Part shown: one piece after another, positions 1 to 4,804 of the stretch
Numbering within the stretch: position 1 is the stretch's first letter
Layout: each line of letters opens with the position of its first letter
Assembly (NCBI GenBank): GCA_902793875.1
Contig: CADBFL010000055.1
Coordinates: forward strand, 1-10,125
Length of the DNA: 10,125 nt
Direction of reading: 5' to 3'
Source: an uncultured Eubacteriales bacterium
GTDB lineage: Bacteria > Bacillota > Clostridia > Peptostreptococcales > Anaerovoracaceae
Translations under genes and position numbers: made by a program
Notes under the pieces: generated by a model
What the model saw: only the letters and a program-made list of their open reading frames with translations
What the model was told of the DNA's origin: nothing
The model's database searches: none

Positions 1-393
1 GTCTCCCGTGGACGTCATCCCCAGAAGCCCCGTGATAAGAAGAGCAAGCACGGAATACGCGGCTCCTCTGACCATGGGCCTGTCGTCGCTCCAGAAATGG
101 CCGGCGAAGAGGACGGTGAGAAATCCCATCAGGGATACCAGGACGAGTATCCCGGCGTTCAGCGAGTCGACGGAGAATTCTATCCCGTAAGGGACAGCGT
201 AGCCGCCTATCTCATAACTGACAGGACCGCCCTTCACGACAGTGACGAGCTGGATAACGGACATCGCAAAAGAAGCCAGCGCCGCAAGGCCGACCGCCAG
301 GCCGCCGAGATGTCTGCTGATCCCGGTCAGCGGCAGGCTCAGAAGCGCAGCGGCAAGAGGTATTATCACTATCAGAACGGGGATGTTCTCCAT
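1..393 (-). CDS. MrpD/MbhH-type antiporter subunit, N-terminal part
   Basis: This is the first 131 codons of an open frame that runs off the left edge, so its C-terminus is not visible. The start is the ATG at 393, which directly abuts the TAG stop of the MrpC gene. No strong ribosome site precedes it, which suggests translational coupling. The translation begins MENIPVLIVIIPLAAALLSL and is very hydrophobic, with about four membrane segments. The segment ending GLLGMTSTGD near residues 121-131 resembles the GLLGxxxTGDLFNLFVF region of proton-translocating NuoL/M/N and MrpD proteins. Family members are about 480-600 residues long and move H+ or Na+ across the membrane through charged residues in broken helices, which lie beyond this window. 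Position after MrpC fits the conserved C-D gene order. MrpD and MbhH cannot be separated on this fragment. Confidence 0.88.
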   Translation of the reverse strand, partial: MENIPVLIVIIPLAAALLSLPLTGISRHLGGLAVGLAALASFAMSVIQLVTVVKGGPVSYEIGGYAVPYGIEFSVDSLNAGILVLVSLMGFLTVLFAGHFWSDDRPMVRGAAYSVLALLITGLLGMTSTGD

Positions 394-783
394 CTAGATC
401 TTCTGTTCCCTCCTGATGATCTCGTCTTCTTCTACCGTGCCGTACTTCTCCCTTATCCTCAGGAGCCTCAGGAGCAGCGAAAGACCCACTCCCGTCGTTC
501 CGAGGCTCACCACTATCGCGGTAAGCATGAGTCCGTGCGGAAGCGGATTTATGTATTCCTCAGCTCTGACAGCCTCGCTTAAGGCCACGGGGAAGGTCCC
601 CCCGTTCTTCTGCCCGAGGCACAGGAAAAAGAATATGACGGCGACCTGCATTATATTCATGCAGATCAGCTTTTTCATGTAATTGTTGCACACTATCATG
701 CCCGCTGTTCCCAGTGAGAACAGTATGAATGTGAGCAGATATATTCCCTTTGCCGCCAGAAATGCGTTTACTGTCGTGAGCAT
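394..783 (-). CDS. mrpC: MrpC/MbhG-type (NuoK-like) antiporter subunit C
   Basis: This 129-residue protein has three membrane segments (about 14-33, 38-56 and 84-106) and the family signature NPLPHGLMLTAIVV at 79-92. That signature is near-invariant in MrpC/MnhC and its relative NuoK. The subunit is a small integral part of the cation/proton antiporter and packs against the MrpD-like channel subunit. The length is close to the usual 110-130 residues. The C-terminal tail from 107 is charged and probably cytoplasmic. The ATG at 783 has a GAGAGG-like ribosome site about 5-9 bases upstream. The gene follows MrpB by 19 bases and is followed with no gap by the MrpD gene, consistent with one transcript. 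The family assignment is firm. The ion transported cannot be read from this subunit. Confidence 0.93.
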   Translation of the reverse strand: MLTTVNAFLAAKGIYLLTFILFSLGTAGMIVCNNYMKKLICMNIMQVAVIFFFLCLGQKNGGTFPVALSEAVRAEEYINPLPHGLMLTAIVVSLGTTGVGLSLLLRLLRIREKYGTVEEDEIIRREQKI

Positions 784-802
784 CTTATCCTCTCGTGATC
801 AT

Positions 803-1570
803 CTACAGTTCGTCGTCGAACGCGATCCTTTCCCTCAGCGCGTTGATTATCGCTATTATCGTTCCCGCGACGCCTATGGTGACGCCTATCTCGACTATGG
901 TTATCCCTATCGAATGAAGCTCCGCCTCATGCACCGGGAAAGGCAGCTTCGAGTACTGCAGGTACAGACCTCCTCCGATGAACGGCAGAAGTCCGGTCAC
1001 GGCGTATATGAACGGGCCGAGGCCCGCCGTCCCGGCGGCTTTGAACTTGCCGAGCCTGAAAAGAGGCACTTCCCGCCTGCACACCATGACGTCAAGAAGG
1101 TATGTCATGCCGATCAGGGCCCCCGCCTGGAAGCCTCCCCCGAGGCTCACCTCGCCGTGGAAGAGCACGTATATTGCATATATGAGTATCAGGGCCTGGA
1201 TTATCGATACCATGACGTCCTTGTTCACCGTGTTGTACATGGGTTCGCCGGTCCTCGCGTCAAAACGCCTGAAGCGCGAAGGCACGATGAGCCTCCTCTT
1301 CGGATGGTAGGCCAGTATCAGGATGACAGCGACGCCCGCAAGGAACATCACAGTCGTCTCGAACATGGTGTCGAACGCCCTGTAGTCGACTATGACGGCC
1401 GTGACCATGTTCGGCGAATTGCACTCGTCGATCGCGTGCTCTATGTAGTAATCCGAGACATGCGAATTGGGCGCCGATGCGGGATCCCCGATATCCGGCA
1501 GAATGTCGAAGAACATAAACGGCAGCGTGATCGCGGCTGTCAGCAGTAATACAGTCAGAGCCTTTCTCAC
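803..1570 (-). CDS. mrpB: MbhE-MrpB fusion, antiporter subunit B
   Basis: This 255-residue membrane protein combines two modules. Residues about 4-88 resemble MbhE or the extreme C-terminal segment of MrpA: a hydrophobic N-terminus, then TAVIVDYRAFDTMFETTV at 57-74, matching the NVILVDFRGxDTxGE pattern. Residues about 112-245 are a classic MnhB/MrpB domain with VNKDVMVSIIQALILIYA and the glycine-rich GGGFQAG at 144-150. The start is GTG at 1570, overlapping the TGA of the upstream DUF4040 gene, with an AAGGGGAG ribosome site. Stand-alone MrpB is about 140 residues, so the extra length is the MbhE-like part. In Pyrococcus Mbh the two modules are separate genes. The protein should form four or more membrane segments in the antiporter core. 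Confidence 0.92.
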   Translation of the reverse strand: MRKALTVLLLTAAITLPFMFFDILPDIGDPASAPNSHVSDYYIEHAIDECNSPNMVTAVIVDYRAFDTMFETTVMFLAGVAVILILAYHPKRRLIVPSRFRRFDARTGEPMYNTVNKDVMVSIIQALILIYAIYVLFHGEVSLGGGFQAGALIGMTYLLDVMVCRREVPLFRLGKFKAAGTAGLGPFIYAVTGLLPFIGGGLYLQYSKLPFPVHEAELHSIGITIVEIGVTIGVAGTIIAIINALRERIAFDDEL

Positions 1571-1821
1571 TTTTCTCCCCTTCTCTTTGCGTCTCTTTTG
1601 ACGGATCTCAGGATTATGATGAAGAACACCGTGGATATCACTCCGATGACCGCTTCAGTGAACGCGACGTCAGGCGCGCCCATGATTATGTACAGGAACA
1701 TCGTGATGAAGCTGAAGGCGCAGTAGATCACGACGGAGACCATGAGGTCTCTGCCGAATATGATGGCTGTGGCTATCGATATGAGTCCGGCCAGCAGTAT
1801 AGCTTCAATTATCAGCATCAT
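1567..1821 (-). CDS. MbhD-like DUF4040 subunit (MrpA C-terminal-type)
   Basis: This 84-residue protein has three membrane segments and the hallmark GAPDVAFTEAVIGVISTVFF at 48-67, which marks the DUF4040/MbhD family. The same module occurs inside the C-terminal part of long MrpA proteins. Here it is a separate gene, as in archaeal Mbh/Mbx complexes. The conserved acidic residue in APDVAFTEA is thought to be part of the ion path. Two ATG codons stand in tandem at 1821 and 1818. An AAAGGAGAAG ribosome site suits either. The start lies inside the end of mrpG (17-base overlap), and the stop overlaps the next GTG, so translation is tightly coupled. The tail KRDAKRRGEK is basic, suggesting a cytoplasmic C-terminus. 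Confidence 0.9.
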   Translation of the reverse strand: MMLIIEAILLAGLISIATAIIFGRDLMVSVVIYCAFSFITMFLYIIMGAPDVAFTEAVIGVISTVFFIIILRSVKRDAKRRGEK

Positions 1822-2179
1822 CGGCTTTCTTCTCCTTTTTGTCCTTCTTGTATTCTCTGTATTCCTTATTGTTCATTCCGGCTATCATCATGAGGTTCGT
1901 GCCGACGGGATTGGTGATGAGTATGATGACCATCACGAGGAAGAGCTTGACGCTCATCAGGCCCGCTCCGGCCGCTGTCATCATCGATATGATGAGAAGA
2001 AGCGCGCCGAGAGTGTCTCCGACGCCCTGGGCGTGGAGCCTCGTAAAGAAATCGGGCAGGCGGATTATGCCGATCAGCGAGATCAGCATGAACAAAAGCC
2101 CCAGGGATCCGGTGATGATCACCGCTGCCTCGGCCGCATTCAGCGAGCTCAGCGCGTCCTGCAGGTTCGTCAGATTCAT
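1805..2179 (-). CDS. mrpG: MrpG/MbhC-type antiporter subunit G
   Basis: This 124-residue protein has the MnhG/MrpG/PhaG signature LIGIIRLPDFFTRLHAQGVG at 38-57, followed by DTLGALLL. It has three membrane segments (about 19-41, 57-80 and 82-103). A lysine-rich charged tail, KKDKKEKKADDADN, fills the end and is probably cytoplasmic. MrpG is a small, essential structural subunit of multi-subunit Na+(K+)/H+ antiporters and of the membrane arm of Mbh hydrogenases. The ATG at 2179 follows a GGAGGG site at 8 bases spacing and overlaps the mrpF stop by four bases. The 3' end overlaps the DUF4040 gene by 17 bases. Length and motif agree with the family. Confidence 0.94.
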   Translation of the reverse strand: MNLTNLQDALSSLNAAEAAVIITGSLGLLFMLISLIGIIRLPDFFTRLHAQGVGDTLGALLLIISMMTAAGAGLMSVKLFLVMVIILITNPVGTNLMMIAGMNNKEYREYKKDKKEKKADDADN

Positions 2180-2442
2180 CTTCTTCGCCCTCCCATGTAT
2201 TTTGCAAGTATGACCGATGTCACGAAGCCGAGTATCGAATAGCTGAGCGCTATGTCGATATACATGTCGACCCTGCCGTCCACGAATCCGACCGTCAGGA
2301 TGAGAAGCACTATGACGGTGTTCATCGCGAAGACATAGTTAAGCTTGTTCAGAGGGTATTTCTTTCTGAACATCATGATGAGCATGATCATGAGTATGGC
2401 TATGAGGCATCCGAGCACTGCGGTCCAGAACATCTGCATCAT
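2176..2442 (-). CDS. mrpF: MrpF/MbhB-type antiporter subunit F
   Basis: This 88-residue protein has three membrane segments (about 5-25, 36-54 and 62-83). The MrpF feature is the acidic residue in the third segment, seen in YIDIALSYSILGFVTSVILA starting at residue 62, a variant of the usual DxALVxALLGFxGTxALAKY. The N-terminal segment is unusually methionine-rich. The ATG at 2442 is preceded by a full AGGAGG at 7 bases, the best ribosome site in the operon. The gene overlaps mrpE upstream and mrpG downstream by four bases each, so the E-F-G trio is translated in series. In Mrp complexes, F sits next to E and G. The assignment rests on motif, length and neighbours together. Confidence 0.92.
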   Translation of the reverse strand: MMQMFWTAVLGCLIAILMIMLIMMFRKKYPLNKLNYVFAMNTVIVLLILTVGFVDGRVDMYIDIALSYSILGFVTSVILAKYMGGRRR

Positions 2443-3050
2443 TTTTTCTTCCTCCTGGCCCTGTACTTTCTCGGCGTGATCTCGTGCTCTATGACATCTA
2501 TGCCGGCTATCTCCTCTTCGCTGAGAGGCCTGAAATCTATCTTTTCCTTATATGCCCAGGCGACCTTTTTCTGCATGCTTCCGTCGAGTAAGCCCTCCTT
2601 CAGATGCTGAGTCAGAGCGTGCACCGAATAATAGCCCTCATCGGTGATATCTATGGTGATGGTGCCCGGCGTGAGAGTGATGGAATTGGCCAGAAGCGCT
2701 CTGGCGAACGGAGAGTCGTAATCGGTCTTGAACCAGACGACCGACGGGTCCACCTTCGATCTGTTCGAAAGCGATATGCCCGCCACATATAGGGCGGATC
2801 TTATTATCTGGACGATAAGCCAGATAAGGTAAAGCAGCATCCTGAATATCCCGGCTTCGGTAAAATAATAAACGGAGCCGGTCTTCGCCCCTTTCATGCT
2901 GAGCGTCCTCATGCACATGAGCGAGATGATGATGCTTGCCGCTCCTCCGATGATGAGGAATTTCGGCTCGGTTTTCTGAGACATAACAAACCACAGTGCA
3001 AAGAGCACTGCGGCCAGTTCTATGGTGTTGAAAAACCTGCTTTTTTTCAG
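2439..3050 (-). CDS. mrpE: MrpE/MbhA-type antiporter subunit E
   Basis: This is the first gene of the antiporter operon. The family hallmark LLANSITLTPGTITIDI is present (residues 105-121 counted from the GTG at 3008). Two hydrophobic segments precede it, and a soluble C-terminal domain ends in the basic stretch RKYRARRKKK. The first conventional start is that GTG, but it has no ribosome site and would cut the first membrane helix to about ten residues. The frame is open back to 3068. A CTG at 3050, eight bases after a GAGGGG sequence, restores an N-terminus MKKSRFFNTIELAAVLFALW with a full helix after a basic start. I therefore place the start there, giving 203 residues; a gene finder would choose 3008. 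Family identity is firm and the start is inferred. Confidence 0.92.
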   Translation of the reverse strand: MKKSRFFNTIELAAVLFALWFVMSQKTEPKFLIIGGAASIIISLMCMRTLSMKGAKTGSVYYFTEAGIFRMLLYLIWLIVQIIRSALYVAGISLSNRSKVDPSVVWFKTDYDSPFARALLANSITLTPGTITIDITDEGYYSVHALTQHLKEGLLDGSMQKKVAWAYKEKIDFRPLSEEEIAGIDVIEHEITPRKYRARRKKK

Positions 3051-3086
3051 ACCGTCTTCCCCTCGTTCTTATGAAACTACCCGTTA

Positions 3087-3115
3087 AGTATACATTAAAA
3101 CCCGCGCAATATAAA
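3087..3115 (-). promoter_or_regulatory. Probable sigma-A promoter of the Mrp/Mbh operon
   Basis: On the minus strand, TTTATA (3115-3110) and TATACT (3092-3087) are separated by 17 bases. The -10 matches TATAAT at 5 of 6 positions and the -35 matches TTGACA at 4 of 6. Transcription would start near 3080, about 30 bases before the CTG start proposed for mrpE. The -35 coincides with the T-rich tail of the upstream hairpin. This is inferred from spacing and consensus only. Confidence 0.55.
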
Positions 3116-3148
3116 GACGGGCTGATGAGGAGAACTCAAATGCCCGTC
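3108..3148 (-). terminator. Probable intrinsic terminator after lexA
   Basis: On the minus strand a 7-bp perfect stem, GACGGGC (3148-3142) with GCCCGTC (3122-3116), encloses a 19-base loop. Inside the loop TGAG and CTCA can also pair. TTTATATT follows directly. The long loop and imperfect T-tract make it moderate in strength. It lies about 70 bases past the lexA stop and just before the Mrp operon promoter, as expected for a boundary between two transcripts. Confidence 0.55.
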
Positions 3149-3156
3149 CGTAACAC

Positions 3157-3177
3157 CGCGCGAAAATCGGTCGCGCG
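3157..3177. repeat. GC-rich inverted repeat between lexA and mrpE
   Basis: CGCGCGA (3157-3163) and TCGCGCG (3171-3177) are perfect inverted copies around a 7-base spacer. No T-tract follows on either strand, so it is not a stand-alone intrinsic terminator. It may add structure to the end of the lexA transcript or be an operator. The pairing is visible and the role is unknown. Confidence 0.4.
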
Positions 3178-3185
3178 ATGGGATG

Positions 3186-3208
3186 AAACAGCCCTTTCGG
3201 GACTGTTT
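3186..3208 (-). terminator. Hairpin 8 bases after the lexA stop
   Basis: On the minus strand AAACAG-T-CCC pairs with GGG-CTGTTT around a GAAA tetraloop. This gives nine base pairs with one bulged T. It begins eight bases after the lexA stop codon. The bases after it (CATCC) are not a T-tract, so it is either a weak terminator or a 3'-end stabilising hairpin. A fuller terminator candidate lies further downstream. Confidence 0.45.
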
Positions 3209-3216
3209 TCGGCAGA

Positions 3217-3849
3217 TTAATTAAGATACCTGAAGACTCCCTTTACCTTGCCTACGACCGTCACGTCCTCTGCGATGATAGGATCCATGTAGTCGTTCTC
3301 GGGCTGGAGCCTGATGTGTCCGTCTTCCCTGTAGAATCTCTTTACCGTTGCGCCGGACTCCATGCCGTCATTCACAAGGGCTACAACGATCTCGCCGTTG
3401 GACGCCTCCTGCGACTGCTGGACGATCAGATAGTCGCCGTCGTTGATTCCGACATTGACCATGCTGTCTCCGCTGACCGTAAGGATGAAGTTGGTGCCGC
3501 TTCCGACGAATCTCGATGGGACAGGCAGCTCGTCGATGACGTTCTGCTCGGCAAGGACAGGCTCTCCCGCCGCGACTCTCCCGACGACAGGCAGCGCTAC
3601 TGTATCGAAGGATGTCTGCGTCGTCTTTAAGTATTCGTTATCGACCGGCAGCACCGTGCGCGGCTTGGCGGGATCCTTTCTGACAAGGCCTTTGTCTTCG
3701 AGCGCTTTTATGTCGCTGTGGACAGTCGAAGTCGACTTGATGTCAAGCGCTGCGCATATTTCCCTTACCGTCGGTGAATAGCCCTTGCTGGCTATGGTCT
3801 TTTTCATGAAATCCAGGATGTCGTTCTGACGCTGTTCGCTCTTTTTCAT
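3217..3849 (-). CDS. lexA: LexA repressor (SOS regulator, S24 peptidase)
   Basis: This 210-residue protein has full LexA architecture. The N-terminal winged helix-turn-helix spans about 1-65, with YSPTVREICAALDIKSTSTV and then HSDIKALEDKGLV (24-56). A linker and a C-terminal S24 self-cleavage domain follow. The autocleavage Ala-Gly is at 94-95 (VAAGEP), the nucleophile is Ser129 in SGDSM, and the general base is Lys170 in ATVKRF. All three are intact, so the repressor should be cleavable when RecA filaments form on damaged DNA. The length matches the usual 200-210 residues. The ATG at 3849 follows an AGGGAGA site. The gene starts 17 bases after a radical SAM gene, with no promoter visible in that gap, so it is probably the second gene of a two-gene operon with a LexA-box-like site upstream. 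Confidence 0.96.
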   Translation of the reverse strand: MKKSEQRQNDILDFMKKTIASKGYSPTVREICAALDIKSTSTVHSDIKALEDKGLVRKDPAKPRTVLPVDNEYLKTTQTSFDTVALPVVGRVAAGEPVLAEQNVIDELPVPSRFVGSGTNFILTVSGDSMVNVGINDGDYLIVQQSQEASNGEIVVALVNDGMESGATVKRFYREDGHIRLQPENDYMDPIIAEDVTVVGKVKGVFRYLN

Positions 3850-3866
3850 GATGGTATCTCCCTGTT

Positions 3867-4697
3867 TTACCTGTACCTGTGATCAGTCAGATCGTTGATG
3901 TTAAGCTCGTGTCCGTATTCGTTCCAGTCGTCATATATGCGGCCGGTCTGTCTGATGATTATGTCTCCGACTATGCCGTCCACCTTTGCGAAAGGAAGCG
4001 TCTTGTGATATGTGATCTTGCTGCCGTCTCTCTCGAAGACGAAGCCCGTCCTGAACCTTTCTTTCTCGAGAGGGTACCTGTACTCGCATATCTCGGATAT
4101 CAGTTTGAAAAGATTGTCGTTCTCCGTGTCGAAGACGTTCTCGAGAGTCAGGAACGAATAATTGGCCCTGAGCTGTATCTCGTGCCCTCTGAACCTGTCG
4201 AGGAACTTCAGAAGTTTCTCTTTTGTTGCAGGGTCCTTTGCGTCCTCGAACACCACGCAGTTTATCCGTGTCCTGAACTTCAGAAGGCCGAATATCTCAT
4301 CCGGGCACTCCTTCACATAGTGCTTCAGGTGTCTTGAGACGTTGATGCAGCTGATCCTGTCCGCGTATCTGTTGAGCACGGACGCGACATCCTCTATCGT
4401 CTGCCCCTCTCCCACGGGAAGGGTCGTATTGATGTATATGTGATGCCCTTCTTCGATGTGGTCGAGTATGTCCTGCAGAGCGTCAAGCTGCGCCAGAGGC
4501 TCCCCTCCCGTCAGAACGATATCGTTGTGCGGGAATATTCTGTTCATGAGGTCGAGAGACCTGTAGCATCTCTCGAGATCGAATCCCGAGGTGTCTCTGT
4601 ATTCCTTCTTGTTGACGCAGAACGGACACGCGTTGTTGCAGTCATACGGAACGAACATGGTGACCGTCGGGCCGACCTTCGGAAAATCATTTTTCAT
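3867..4697 (-). CDS. Radical SAM protein of unknown function, lexA-linked
   Basis: This 276-residue protein carries the radical SAM [4Fe-4S] motif CNNACPFC (Cys20, Cys24, Cys27). The glycine-rich SAM-binding strand VLTGGEP follows at 61-67. The core barrel spans about 10-200. Family members cleave S-adenosylmethionine to a 5'-deoxyadenosyl radical. The remaining cysteines (44, 117, 131, 147, 204) do not form an obvious SPASM or twitch cluster. The last 60 residues, with GDIIIRQTGRIYDDW (244-258), may be a substrate-binding part that I do not recognise. The organisation recalls MoaA/QueE-like short enzymes, but no substrate can be named. The ATG at 4697 has a modest AGGGA site at about 9 bases. 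Its place as first gene ahead of lexA, behind a promoter with a LexA-like box, suggests a DNA-damage-linked role; that is inference. Confidence 0.88.
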   Translation of the reverse strand: MKNDFPKVGPTVTMFVPYDCNNACPFCVNKKEYRDTSGFDLERCYRSLDLMNRIFPHNDIVLTGGEPLAQLDALQDILDHIEEGHHIYINTTLPVGEGQTIEDVASVLNRYADRISCINVSRHLKHYVKECPDEIFGLLKFRTRINCVVFEDAKDPATKEKLLKFLDRFRGHEIQLRANYSFLTLENVFDTENDNLFKLISEICEYRYPLEKERFRTGFVFERDGSKITYHKTLPFAKVDGIVGDIIIRQTGRIYDDWNEYGHELNINDLTDHRYR

Positions 4698-4765
4698 ACT
4701 GCTGCATCCCTGCCGAAGGGCTTTTCATGCCCCTGCGGCTGCCTAAATAGTGTGTTTCTGTATAG

Positions 4766-4794
4766 AGTATAGCATCCGAACAACTGTTTGTAAA
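4766..4794 (-). promoter_or_regulatory. Sigma-A promoter of the radical SAM-lexA operon
   Basis: On the minus strand, TTTACA (4794-4789) and TATACT (4771-4766) stand exactly 17 bases apart, each matching its consensus at 5 of 6 positions. It is the best canonical promoter in the window. Transcription would begin near 4759, giving a leader of about 60 bases before the ATG at 4697. The -35 lies inside a perfect palindrome and overlaps a LexA-box-like site. Confidence 0.75.
4777..4790. promoter_or_regulatory. Putative LexA (SOS) box
   Basis: CGAACAACTGTTTG fits the Gram-positive LexA/DinR consensus CGAACRNRYGTTYC at 12 of 14 positions and has the core form CGAAC-N4-GTTTG. It fills most of the spacer between the -10 and -35 of the radical SAM-lexA promoter, where a bound repressor would block RNA polymerase. 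LexA autoregulation is general in this group, so the location supports the call. No binding data are available here. Confidence 0.65.
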
Positions 4795-4799
4795 CAGTT
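4782..4799. repeat. 18-bp perfect palindrome over the -35 element
   Basis: AACTGTTTGTAAACAGTT has two perfect 8-base arms around a two-base centre. It begins six bases after the stop of the EAL gene and covers the -35 of the lexA operon promoter. Nine of its bases are shared with the LexA-like box. The two-base centre and AT-rich arms make a poor RNA terminator, so an operator for a dimeric regulator is more likely. No specific regulator is recognised. Confidence 0.55.
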
Positions 4800-4804
4800 T
4801 ATAT

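Noticed and set aside
683..1549. 288-codon open frame on the plus strand
   Set aside because: It is antisense to the MbhE-MrpB gene, rich in His/Arg/Tyr and unlike any protein family I recognise. The minus-strand gene explains the region.
3051..3080. Ion-sensing riboswitch ahead of the antiporter operon
   Set aside because: With transcription starting near 3080 the leader is only about 30 bases, too short for any known riboswitch class.
3116..3148. Hammerhead-ribozyme-like string (CTGATGA followed by a short hairpin, AAA and GTC) on the plus strand
   Set aside because: The GAA core after stem II is changed to AAA, and one helix encloses everything where three separate helices are needed. 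It is better explained as a terminator on the minus strand.
4687..4728. Short upstream open frame (13 codons) in the radical SAM leader, from an ATG at 4728, overlapping the real start
   Set aside because: The GGGG before it is too close to the ATG for a normal ribosome site, and the peptide has no regulatory pattern such as a run of one amino acid. It may be chance.
4782..4799. Intrinsic terminator for the EAL gene
   Set aside because: The palindrome has only two central bases, weak AT pairing and no T-tract after it on the minus strand. Its overlap with the -35 element favours an operator.
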